Shown here: piece by piece, positions 8,629-13,891 of the stretch | Position numbering within the stretch: position 1 is the first letter of the stretch | Layout of the letters: each line of letters starts with the position of its first letter | Assembly: GCA_002307145.1 (NCBI GenBank) | Contig: DBTR01000099.1 | Location: forward strand, 461-14,351 | Source of the DNA: Rhodospirillum sp. UBA1311 | GTDB lineage: Bacteria > Pseudomonadota > Alphaproteobacteria > Rhodospirillales > Rhodospirillaceae | Length of the DNA stretch: 13,891 nucleotides | Reading direction: 5' to 3' | Position numbers and translations under genes: made by a program | Notes under the pieces: generated by a model | What the model saw: the letters and a program-made list of their open reading frames with translations, nothing else | Told to the model about the DNA's origin: nothing | The model's database searches: none

Positions 8629-9243
8629 ATGAACAAATTCGTTGCCGGATTGCTCGCCTTGCCGATGCTGGTCGCCGTCGCGACCACGGCCAACGCCGCT
8701 TCGATCGGCGTCACCACCGGAACCGCGTTCATTCCCGCAGATGCGGTTCTGGAGGACTTCACCAGCTACACACCGACCAGCCCGATCGGTACCTTCGCCC
8801 CAGGCATCGGCATCGCCACCACCGACAAGGCGGGCGTCCACGTGATGCCGTTCAGCGTCGATACCGGTACCTATGCCTATGTTTCCAAAGGTGAAAGCCC
8901 CGTGACTCTGTATCTCGGCGGCGACATGACCTACTTCGGCCTGCTGTGGGGCACGGTCGACAGCTACAACACCATCGCCTTCTATAGCGGCTCGACCTTG
9001 ATCGCCTCGTTCACCGGTTCGGACGTGTTGGCCGGCGCCGACGGCACCGCCACGATCTACGCCAACTTCTGGGCGGCTGCCGGAACCACCTTCGACACCG
9101 TGGTGTTCACCTCGACCGAAGAAGCCTTCGAGTTCGACAACGTCCGCGTCGCCGCGACGCCGTTGCCGGCCGCCCTCGGCCTGTTCGGCTCCGCGATCAT
9201 CGGTCTCGGCGCGTTCGGCATCCGTCGCCGTCGCCAGGCGTAA
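8629..9243 (+). CDS. PEP-CTERM/VPLPA-type surface protein, paralogue 1
   Basis: This is a 204-residue exported protein. A signal peptide (about 1-23, ending TTANA) leads to a domain with a FTSYTPTSPIGTF-type strand region, the hallmark TYFGLLWGTVDSYNTIAFY near the middle, then SFTGSDVL, IYANFW and FEFDNVRVAA. The last 28 residues are a sorting signal: TPLPAALGLFGSA, a hydrophobic stretch and RRRRQA. The middle domain resembles the exosortase-dependent surface proteins called Npun_F0296 family, assigned from memory. It should be exported by Sec, anchored by its tail and processed by an exosortase, giving a cell-surface or matrix protein. GGAG seven bases upstream supports the start. It is most similar to the next gene. 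It has an upstream box but no visible sigma-54 promoter. Confidence 0.9.
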   Translation: MNKFVAGLLALPMLVAVATTANAASIGVTTGTAFIPADAVLEDFTSYTPTSPIGTFAPGIGIATTDKAGVHVMPFSVDTGTYAYVSKGESPVTLYLGGDMTYFGLLWGTVDSYNTIAFYSGSTLIASFTGSDVLAGADGTATIYANFWAAAGTTFDTVVFTSTEEAFEFDNVRVAATPLPAALGLFGSAIIGLGAFGIRRRRQA

Positions 9244-9263
9244 TCGCTTTTTGCCGAAAGCCA

Positions 9264-9291
9264 GCCGTCCCCGGTATCCGCCGGGGACGGC
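9264..9291. terminator. Hairpin after paralogue 1
   Basis: GCCGTCCCCGG (9264-9274) and CCGGGGACGGC (9281-9291) form a perfect 11-bp stem with loop TATCCG, 21 bases after the stop codon. There is no T tract, so intrinsic termination is plausible but unproven. Confidence 0.65.
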
Positions 9292-9316
9292 ATTCGCATC
9301 GCCTTTCAAATTCAGC

Positions 9317-9334
9317 GCGTCAGAATTTTTTACA
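9317..9334 (+). promoter_or_regulatory. Probable PrsR box, distal copy for paralogue 2
   Basis: GCGTCAGAATTTTTTACA differs from the proximal copy at 9450 at one base only. It lies 133 bp upstream of that copy and 184 bp before the -24 element. Sigma-54 activators can work at such distances by looping. Confidence 0.6.
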
Positions 9335-9449
9335 GTGCATATCCGAGTCGTCTCGGGGGTTTTTGGCGGCAGGCTTTTGCGGCGTTCCAACGACCCGAAA
9401 TCGTCTTTTGGAATCAATGCGCTGCGAATCGTTCGCAAGCCCGGGCAGG

Positions 9450-9467
9450 GCGTCTGAATTTTTTACA
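9450..9467 (+). promoter_or_regulatory. Probable PrsR box, proximal copy for paralogue 2
   Basis: GCGTCTGAATTTTTTACA ends 51 bp before the -24 element at 9519. The spacing is almost identical to that of the boxes upstream of paralogues 3 and 4 (52 bp). Confidence 0.7.
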
Positions 9468-9518
9468 CCGCCTCTCTGCGACTCTGAATGCTCCTTGAAA
9501 AACAGTGGCTTGAACGTA

Positions 9519-9534
9519 TGGCACGGCGGTTGCT
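9519..9534 (+). promoter_or_regulatory. Sigma-54 promoter of paralogue 2
   Basis: TGGCACGGCGGTTGCT is a perfect match to the -24/-12 consensus TGGCACG-N4-TTGCW. GG is at 9520-9521 and GC at 9532-9533. Transcription should start near 9545, 39 bases before the start codon. A GGCTT sits 12 bp upstream of the promoter's first base; GCTT recurs at the same offset at the next two promoters. Confidence 0.9.
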
Positions 9535-9583
9535 TTAACCGGTCCAGAGGGTTCTAGTCGGGAATTCACCAAGGAGAAACGTA

Positions 9584-10195
9584 ATGAATAAGTTTATGAC
9601 GGGTTTGCTTGCGCTTCCCATGCTCGCCGCGGCCACCGCCGCGAACGCGACCACCGTCGGCGTCACCACGGGTGAATCGTTCATCCCCGCAGGCGCGGTG
9701 CTCGAAGACTTCACCAGCTATACCGCCGTCACCACTCCGATTGGTGGCTTCACCCCCGGTATCGGCATCGCCACCACCGACCTCACCGGCCAGCATGTCA
9801 TGCCGTTCTCGGTCGACACCGGCACCTATGCCTATGTCACCGCTGGCGAAAGCCCGGTCACCCTGCACCTTACCGGCGACATGACCTACTTCGGCTTGCT
9901 GTGGGGCACGGTCGATACCTACAACACCATCTCCTTCTACGATGGCGATACGCTCGTCGGTTCGTTCACCGGCTCCGACGTGCTGGCGGGCGCGGATGGC
10001 ACCAGCGTCGTCTATGCGAACTTCTGGTCGCATGGTGGGACGTTCGATACCGTGGTGTTTTCGAGCACCTCGAACTCCTTTGAATTCGATAACGTCCGCG
10101 TCGCCGCGACGCCGCTTCCGGCCGCTTTGGGCCTGTTCGGTTCCGCGATCGTCGGCATGGGCGCGCTCGGTCTTCGTCGCCGCCGTCAGGCGTGA
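9584..10195 (+). CDS. PEP-CTERM/VPLPA-type surface protein, paralogue 2
   Basis: This 203-residue exported protein is the closest relative of paralogue 1 along its whole length, including the start MNKF and the end RRRRQA. The signal peptide is about 1-22 (ending TAANA). The hallmark TYFGLLWGTVDTYNTISFY is followed by SFTGSDVLAGADG, VYANFW and FEFDNVRVAA. The sorting signal at 176-203 reads TPLPAALGLFGSA, hydrophobic segment, RRRRQA. AAGGAG with a seven-base spacer supports the start. It has the best regulatory region of the array: two boxes and a consensus sigma-54 promoter, so it may be the most strongly controlled member. It is followed by two intrinsic terminators. Function beyond a surface location is unknown. 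Confidence 0.92.
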   Translation: MNKFMTGLLALPMLAAATAANATTVGVTTGESFIPAGAVLEDFTSYTAVTTPIGGFTPGIGIATTDLTGQHVMPFSVDTGTYAYVTAGESPVTLHLTGDMTYFGLLWGTVDTYNTISFYDGDTLVGSFTGSDVLAGADGTSVVYANFWSHGGTFDTVVFSSTSNSFEFDNVRVAATPLPAALGLFGSAIVGMGALGLRRRRQA

Positions 10196-10247
10196 TTTTC
10201 AGACCCAGGGCCCGTGTCCTGTAGGGGAGCACGGACCTTTACTTGAA

Positions 10248-10275
10248 GGGGCGGAGCAATCTGCCCCCTTTTTTT
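10248..10275 (+). terminator. Rho-independent terminator of paralogue 2
   Basis: GGGGCGGA (10248-10255) pairs with TCTGCCCC (10260-10267) around a GCAA tetraloop, with one G-T pair. It is followed by one C and seven Ts (10269-10275). This is the classical intrinsic terminator layout for + strand transcription. Confidence 0.88.
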
Positions 10276-10310
10276 CTCCTTCCGGCTCCGCGCAAGCAGC
10301 CGGTTAACGA

Positions 10311-10340
10311 AAACGGGCGGAGATTTTTCTCCGCCCGTTT
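10311..10340. terminator. Second hairpin terminator, possibly bidirectional
   Basis: AAACGGGCGGAGA (10311-10323) and TCTCCGCCCGTTT (10328-10340) form a perfect 13-bp stem with a TTTT loop. The flanking A/T runs suit termination on either strand. It insulates paralogue 2 from paralogue 3. Confidence 0.8.
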
Positions 10341-10355
10341 CGTTTGCGCGCCGGG

Positions 10356-10373
10356 AAGCTTGGATAATTTACA
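10356..10373 (+). promoter_or_regulatory. Probable PrsR box for paralogue 3
   Basis: AAGCTTGGATAATTTACA keeps the TTTACA end and the central GGA but has a weaker left half than the copies upstream of paralogue 2. It ends 52 bp before the -24 element. GGATAATTTACACAG is nearly repeated upstream of paralogue 4 (GGAAGATTTACACAG). Confidence 0.6.
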
Positions 10374-10390
10374 CAGGAAAAGTCCGTTTA

Positions 10391-10407
10391 TGGACAAAGT
10401 GTGTCCA
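10391..10407. repeat. Small perfect inverted repeat between box and promoter
   Basis: TGGACA-AAGTG-TGTCCA has two perfect 6-bp arms and a 5-bp centre. It lies between the PrsR-type box and the sigma-54 promoter of paralogue 3. It could be a binding site for a second regulator. It is not conserved upstream of paralogue 4. Confidence 0.4.
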
Positions 10408-10425
10408 ATCAAGGGCTTTTGTGTG

Positions 10426-10441
10426 TGGCATATACATTGCT
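10426..10441 (+). promoter_or_regulatory. Sigma-54 promoter of paralogue 3
   Basis: TGGCATATACATTGCT matches TGGCA-N6-TTGCW exactly, with GG at 10427-10428 and GC at 10439-10440. The predicted start is near 10452. GGCTT at 10414-10418 has the same offset as at paralogue 2. Confidence 0.87.
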
Positions 10442-10457
10442 AGGAGAGTTCATCCGT

Positions 10458-10480
10458 AAACACACCTCATGCGTGTGTTT
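10458..10480 (+). promoter_or_regulatory. Leader stem-loop of paralogue 3
   Basis: AAACACAC (10458-10465) and GTGTGTTT (10473-10480) form an 8-bp stem with loop CTCATGC. It would lie at about +7 to +29 of the predicted transcript. It could protect the mRNA 5' end. Confidence 0.4.
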
Positions 10481-10504
10481 GTCTCACCATAGAACGGAGT
10501 GACC

Positions 10505-11128
10505 ATGATGAAAAAACTCGCCCTGGCTTTGTTGGCGTCACCTCTCGCCGGCCTTGCCTCCCCTGCCGAGGCAGTCACCATCGGCCTCGTTCCGGGCGTG
10601 CTCAATGCGCCAAGCGACGCGATTTACCAGGATTTCGATGACTATGCTCCCGGAAGCTATCCTCAGCTGACTTGGGGTCCGGTGACGCTCACGGCGAACC
10701 CCTCGGTGGTCGACACCCCCGATGCCAACTTCGTTCTCGGCACCGGCGAAATCGGGAACCACTTCGTCGGGATTCCGGGCGGAGGCTCGCTGACTTTCTC
10801 GTTCGCGGCGCCGACGACGTACTTCGGGTTGCTCTGGGGAACCGTCGACGACTTCAACACGATCACCTTCTATGACGGTGCGACCGTGGTCGGCAGTTTC
10901 ACCGGGTCAGATCTCCTTGATCCGCCGGATGCGACCTCTGCGATCTACGCCAATTTCTTCGCCAATGGCGGGACGTTCACCTCGGTGACCGTGACTTCGA
11001 GCGCAAACTCCTTCGAGATCGACAACGTCCGCGTGGCGGCCACGCCGCTTCCGGCGGCCTTGGGCCTGTTCGGCTCCGCAATCGCGGCCATGGGCGCATT
11101 GGGCCTTCGTCGCCGTCGTCCGGCGTGA
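10505..11128 (+). CDS. PEP-CTERM/VPLPA-type surface protein, paralogue 3
   Basis: This exported protein has 207 residues from the ATG at 10505. GGAG at 10496-10499 lies five bases before this ATG and eight before a second ATG at 10508; the GTG at 10499 overlaps the ribosome site and is unlikely. The signal peptide is MMKKLALALLASPLAGLASPAEA. The region after cleavage (GLVPGVLNAPSDAIYQDF) groups it with paralogue 4 rather than 1 and 2. The middle has TYFGLLWGTVDDFNTITFY, SFTGSDLL, IYANFFANGG and FEIDNVRVAA. The sorting signal at 180-207 is TPLPAALGLFGSA, hydrophobic segment, RRRRPA. It has its own box, sigma-54 promoter and downstream hairpin, so it is a separate transcription unit. Function is unknown. 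Confidence 0.9.
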   Translation: MMKKLALALLASPLAGLASPAEAVTIGLVPGVLNAPSDAIYQDFDDYAPGSYPQLTWGPVTLTANPSVVDTPDANFVLGTGEIGNHFVGIPGGGSLTFSFAAPTTYFGLLWGTVDDFNTITFYDGATVVGSFTGSDLLDPPDATSAIYANFFANGGTFTSVTVTSSANSFEIDNVRVAATPLPAALGLFGSAIAAMGALGLRRRRPA

Positions 11129-11135
11129 GGTTGCT

Positions 11136-11162
11136 AACGGGCGGGGGATTCCTCCGCCCGTT
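11136..11162. terminator. Hairpin after paralogue 3
   Basis: AACGGGCGG (11136-11144) pairs with CCGCCCGTT (11154-11162), with a 9-base loop that can pair further. The arm AACGGGCGG is the same as in the terminator at 10311, suggesting duplication together with the gene. There is no long T tract. Confidence 0.65.
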
Positions 11163-11171
11163 CGCCCGGGG

Positions 11172-11189
11172 ATTCCCGGAAGATTTACA
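11172..11189 (+). promoter_or_regulatory. Probable PrsR box for paralogue 4
   Basis: ATTCCCGGAAGATTTACA ends 52 bp before the -24 element, exactly as for paralogue 3. The right half continues as CAG-A-rich-TTATGGA in both, conserved in sequence and spacing over more than 30 bp. The left half is weak. Confidence 0.55.
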
Positions 11190-11241
11190 CAGAAAAAATT
11201 GGGTTATGGAAAGATCGAGGCGGATCAGCAGCTTTTTGATG

Positions 11242-11257
11242 TGGCATGCAACGTGCC
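11242..11257 (+). promoter_or_regulatory. Sigma-54 promoter of paralogue 4 (weaker -12)
   Basis: TGGCATGCAACGTGCC keeps the full -24 element and the essential GC at -12 with 12-bp spacing, but GTGCC replaces TTGCW. The predicted start is near 11268. AGCTT at 11230-11234 has the conserved 12-bp offset. Confidence 0.72.
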
Positions 11258-11335
11258 AGGGTTACAAAAACGGCAGGACGCAACGAAGAATAGCATGCGA
11301 CCTGCGGTGCACACGTAGCGTAAGGGAGTTCTTCC

Positions 11336-11956
11336 ATGAGAAAGCGACCATTCGCGATGTTGGCGCTCCCGTTCATGGTTTTGGCATCCGCTCCGGCGAA
11401 GGCGACGAGCATCAACCTCGTTCCCGGAGTCATGGATGCTCCGGGTGCGGCGATATACCAGGATTTCGAAGGATTCTCCATTGGGACCCATGCCGAGTTG
11501 GATTGGCCGCAGGTCGTCCTATCCGGCAATCCCCAGGTCGTCGACACGGTCTCGGGAGACAACGTTCTCGGTAGCGGCCCTCCGGGCAATCACTATGTCG
11601 CGATTTACGAAGGCAACACGCTGACCTTCACCTTCAGCGCCCCGGCGACCTACTTCGGCCTGCTGTGGGGAACCGTCGACGGCTTCAACAGCATCACCTT
11701 TCTCGATGGCGGGGAGGAGCTCGCGACCTTCACCGGCTTCGACCTCCAGGACGAGCCCGATCACGTCTCGGCGATCTATGCCAACTTCTTCGCCGACGGT
11801 GGCGCCTTCACGTCGGTGGTGTTGCATTCGAGCGAGGATGCGTTCGAATTCGACAATGTCCGCGTCGCCGCGACGCCGTTGCCCGCGACCCTGGGGTTGT
11901 TCGGCATCGCGATCGCGGGGATGGGCGCGCTCGGCATGCGTCGCCGCCGCGCGTGA
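11336..11956 (+). CDS. PEP-CTERM/VPLPA-type surface protein, paralogue 4
   Basis: This 206-residue exported protein is closest to paralogue 3: both share the start of the mature region (NLVPGVMDAPGAAIYQDF here). The signal peptide is about 1-23 (ending SAPAKA). The middle contains TYFGLLWGTVDGFNSITFL, TFTGFDL, IYANFFADGG and FEFDNVRVAA. The sorting signal at 180-206 is TPLPATLGLFGIA, a hydrophobic segment and RRRRA. GGGAG seven bases upstream supports the start. The segment after the hallmark is more acidic than in its relatives (GGEELATF, LQDEPDHV). It has its own box and a slightly weaker sigma-54 promoter. A hairpin follows the stop. Confidence 0.9.
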   Translation: MRKRPFAMLALPFMVLASAPAKATSINLVPGVMDAPGAAIYQDFEGFSIGTHAELDWPQVVLSGNPQVVDTVSGDNVLGSGPPGNHYVAIYEGNTLTFTFSAPATYFGLLWGTVDGFNSITFLDGGEELATFTGFDLQDEPDHVSAIYANFFADGGAFTSVVLHSSEDAFEFDNVRVAATPLPATLGLFGIAIAGMGALGMRRRRA

Positions 11957-11963
11957 ACAGCCG

Positions 11964-11991
11964 AAGCGGGGCGGAGTCCGTCGCCCCGCTT
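11964..11991. terminator. Hairpin after paralogue 4
   Basis: AAGCGGGGCG (11964-11973) and CGCCCCGCTT (11982-11991) form a perfect 10-bp stem with an 8-base loop. It sits between paralogue 4 and the last surface-protein gene. With no T tract, some read-through into that gene is likely. Confidence 0.65.
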
Positions 11992-12046
11992 CCCGCGCGG
12001 CGACGGCGAATGCGCCGAAAGTCACGCGTTTCAAGGGAGATGAAGC

Positions 12047-12673
12047 ATGAACAGAGTGTGCGCGTGGGCGTTCGCGTTTGTCGCGATCGCCATATCGGGT
12101 GGCTCGGCGGCGGCTGCGCCGGTCACCTTCGTTCCCGGTTCGGCGGCGATCCCACCGGGCGCATTCCTTCAGGATTTCGAGGCGATGCCGTTCGGCGAGA
12201 CCGGCCTGGTCTACGCCGACGTGCCGGGAACGCTTCCGGTCAGGCTTTCCGGGCACGAGATCGGCGACACATGGATTCCGACGCCGTTCACGATCGCGGG
12301 AGACGGCGCAAACCGCTACGTTTCGCTTGCGGTCTCGACTGCGCTGTTCATCGAGTTCACGCTGCCGTTGACCTACTTCGGCGTCAGCGGCGCGAACGGC
12401 GCGAACGTCGCTGCCGACTACGAGTTCTACACCGATCACGGGCTGGTTCCGGTCGCGGAATTCAGTGCGGCCCAGACGTCGAGTGCTTTCGCGAACTTCT
12501 TCGCCGCGCCGGGCACGACGTTCGACTACGTACGGATCGTCGCCTGGAATCCGGCGACGTTCGACAACCTGCGCTTCTCGACCGTGCCGTTGCCCGCCGC
12601 AGGGTGGTTGTTCGCGATGGCGGCGCTCGGGTTTGGCGGCCTCGGGTTGCGGCGGCGCGCCGGCCAACCATGA
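12047..12673 (+). CDS. Diverged VPLPA-CTERM surface protein
   Basis: This 208-residue exported protein ends with a textbook VPLPA-type sorting signal at 180-208: VPLPAAGWLFAMA, a glycine-rich hydrophobic helix and LRRRAGQP. The signal peptide is about 1-24 (ending GGSAAA). It is a distant relative of the four paralogues. It keeps FVPGSAAIPPGAFLQDFE, TYFG, SAFANFFAAPGTTFDYV and FDNLRFS, but the LLWGTVD hallmark is replaced by VSGANGANVAADYEFY. GGGAG at 12035-12039 with a seven-base spacer supports the start. I see no PrsR-type box or sigma-54 promoter in the 90-bp gap before it, so it may depend on read-through from paralogue 4. A strong terminator follows directly. Confidence 0.87.
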   Translation: MNRVCAWAFAFVAIAISGGSAAAAPVTFVPGSAAIPPGAFLQDFEAMPFGETGLVYADVPGTLPVRLSGHEIGDTWIPTPFTIAGDGANRYVSLAVSTALFIEFTLPLTYFGVSGANGANVAADYEFYTDHGLVPVAEFSAAQTSSAFANFFAAPGTTFDYVRIVAWNPATFDNLRFSTVPLPAAGWLFAMAALGFGGLGLRRRAGQP

Positions 12674-12704
12674 AAAAGGGCGGAGAGTTCTCTCCGCCCT
12701 TTTT
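12673..12704. terminator. Strong bidirectional terminator
   Basis: AAAAAGGGCGGAGAG (12673-12687) pairs perfectly with CTCTCCGCCCTTTTT (12690-12704). The first base is the last base of the preceding stop codon. A and T runs on the outer stem give a T tract on both strands, so it can end both the surface-protein array and convergent pckG. Confidence 0.9.
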
Positions 12705-12717
12705 GCTGCGTGCCTTC

Positions 12718-12739
12718 CCCCGAGCTTATTTGCTCGGGG
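12718..12739. terminator. Hairpin spanning the pckG stop codon
   Basis: CCCCGAGC (12718-12725) and GCTCGGGG (12732-12739) form an 8-bp stem. The pckG stop codon (12726-12728) lies in its loop. It may stabilise the pckG mRNA end ahead of the terminator at 12673-12704. Confidence 0.5.
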
Positions 12740-13891
12740 TGCGCCAGAGACGCGCCTTCAGGAGTTCACGCTCGTTGACGAATTCCTTCGGCAGGCGGTC
12801 GTAGAACTTGTCGAAGTGGACCTCGTGGTCGCGGGCTTCCGCCAGCCCGGCTTCGCGGTCGACGCTCATCAGCGCGTCGAACTTCGCTTCCGGGAAGTCG
12901 AGGCCGGACCATTCCAGGTCTTTGTAGCGCGGCATCAGGCCCAGCGGGCTTTCTTCCGCGAAGCCCCGGCCGTGGACGCGGTCGACGACCCACTTCAGCA
13001 CGCGCATGTTGTCGCCGAAGCCCGGCCACATGAACTTGCCGTTGTCGTCCTTGCGGAACCAGTTGACGCGGAAGATCGCCGGCGGGTTTTTGAGCTCGCG
13101 GCCGATGTTCAGCCAATGGCTCCAGTAGTCCGCCATGTGGTAGCCGCAGAAGGGGAGCATCGCCATCGGGTCGCGACGGATCGCGGCCTGGCCGACGGCG
13201 GCGGCGGTGGCTTCCGAGCCCATCGTCGCGCCGAGGTAGACGCCGTGCGCCCAGTTGAACGCCTGGAACACCAGCGGCATGTTCTTCGACAGGCGGCCGC
13301 CGAACAGGAACGCGGCGATCGGCACGCCCGCCGGATTTTCCCAGTCCGGGTCGATCGACGGGCATTGGCTGGCCGGGGCGGTGAAGCGGCTGTTCGGGTG
13401 CGCGGCGGGTTCCGGGCTTTCCGGGGTCCAGTCGCGGCCCTTCCAGTCGATCAGGTGGCTGGGCTTCTCGTCGGTCAGGCCTTCCCACCAGATATCGCCG
13501 TCATCGGTGAGGCCGACGTTGGTGAAGATGCTGTTGGCGCGGCACGACGCGATCGCGTTGAAGTTGGTGTTCGCGCCGGTGCCGGGCGCGACGCCGAAGA
13601 ACCCGGCTTCCGGGTTGATCGCATAGAGGCGGCCGTCCTTGCCCGGCTTGATCCAGGCGATGTCGTCGCCGACGGTCCAGATCTTCCAGCCCTCGAAGCC
13701 CTTCGGCGGCACCAACATGGCGAAGTTGGTCTTGCCGCAAGCCGAGGGGAACGCGGCGGCGACGTAGGTCTTCTCGCCTTCCGGGTTTTCCACGCCGACG
13801 ATCAGCATGTGCTCGGCGAGCCAACCCTCTTCGCGCGCCATCGACGAGGCGATGCGGAGCGCGAGACACTTCTTGCCGAGGAGCGCGTTGC
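12726..13891 (-). CDS. pckG: Phosphoenolpyruvate carboxykinase (GTP), C-terminal part (partial)
   Basis: This enzyme converts oxaloacetate and GTP to phosphoenolpyruvate, CO2 and GDP at the start of gluconeogenesis in the cytoplasm. The frame is open to the window edge (NALLGKKCLALRIASS precedes MAREEGWLAEHMLIVG), so about 387 C-terminal residues of a roughly 600-residue protein are present. The P-loop region FPSACGKTN has the cysteine typical of GTP-type enzymes. It is followed by WTVGDDIAWI, PEAGFFGVAPGTGANTN, PLVFQAFNWAHGVYLGATMG, VNWFRKDDNGKFMWPGFGDN and VLKWVVDRVHG, all in the family order. These distinguish it from the unrelated-looking ATP-type enzyme common in Rhizobiales. It is convergent with the surface-protein array and separated from it by a strong terminator. 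There is no sign of a functional link. Confidence 0.97.
   Translation of the reverse strand, partial: NALLGKKCLALRIASSMAREEGWLAEHMLIVGVENPEGEKTYVAAAFPSACGKTNFAMLVPPKGFEGWKIWTVGDDIAWIKPGKDGRLYAINPEAGFFGVAPGTGANTNFNAIASCRANSIFTNVGLTDDGDIWWEGLTDEKPSHLIDWKGRDWTPESPEPAAHPNSRFTAPASQCPSIDPDWENPAGVPIAAFLFGGRLSKNMPLVFQAFNWAHGVYLGATMGSEATAAAVGQAAIRRDPMAMLPFCGYHMADYWSHWLNIGRELKNPPAIFRVNWFRKDDNGKFMWPGFGDNMRVLKWVVDRVHGRGFAEESPLGLMPRYKDLEWSGLDFPEAKFDALMSVDREAGLAEARDHEVHFDKFYDRLPKEFVNERELLKARLWRTPSK

Larger units (their letters stand above)
9244..9583. other. Intergenic regulatory region between paralogues 1 and 2
   Basis: No gene is seen. In order, it holds a perfect hairpin, a first PrsR-type box, a stretch of about 115 bases without recognised signals, a second box, a near-consensus sigma-54 promoter and a short leader with AAGGAG (9571-9576). 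Confidence 0.7.
10196..10504. other. Intergenic region between paralogues 2 and 3
   Basis: No gene is seen. It holds two terminators, a PrsR-type box, a 17-bp inverted repeat, a sigma-54 promoter, a leader stem-loop and a CGGAG ribosome site, in that order. Confidence 0.7.

Noticed and set aside
9364..9380. A TGGC...TTGC pair after the distal box that looks like another sigma-54 promoter
   Set aside because: The GG and GC are 11 or 14 bp apart depending on the alignment; sigma-54 needs 12.
11519..12667. A 382-codon open frame on the - strand across the last two surface-protein genes
   Set aside because: Arg- and Glu-rich shadow frame without motifs; the + strand has signal peptides, sorting tails and ribosome sites.
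8629..12673. Repeated segments considered as a CRISPR array or mobile repeat
   Set aside because: The repetition is at gene scale, in coding frame, with regular gene signals; there are no short regular repeats with spacers and no transposase.

Overview
The window looks like chromosome from a GC-rich alphaproteobacterium. Intergenic DNA is full of GC-rich palindromes, the PEP carboxykinase is the GTP type, and there is a complete PrsK/PrsR two-component pair next to a cluster of PEP-CTERM-type surface-protein genes. A Rhodospirillales-like host is my best guess, with low confidence. No rRNA, tRNA, CRISPR array or insertion sequence was seen.

Layout. 1-491: 3' end of polA (+). 492-721: a mosaic of palindromes between convergent genes. 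722-1114: Rnk-like GreA/GreB-fold protein (-). 1327-3999: a TetR repressor (-) divergent from an MFS exporter and a short-chain dehydrogenase (+), with two matching 21-bp operators in the shared promoter region. 3996-7500: prsR and prsK (-), overlapping by 20 bp. 8035-12673: six tandem genes (+) for exported proteins with signal peptides and C-terminal PEP-CTERM/VPLPA-type sorting signals. Four are close paralogues, one is a diverged relative and one is a short protein. 12726-13891: 3' part of pckG (-), cut by the window edge.

The most interesting part is 7501-11335. PrsR carries the GAFTGA loop of a sigma-54 activator. I found -24/-12 elements upstream of four of the six surface-protein genes. 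An 18-bp element ending in TTTAC(A/G) lies 51, 52, 52 and 63 bp upstream of those promoters, and two further copies are present. This fits the PrsK/PrsR pair directly controlling the adjacent surface-protein array, with each gene as its own regulated unit bounded by hairpin terminators. The exosortase that would process these proteins is not in the window, so the sorting step is inferred from the family.
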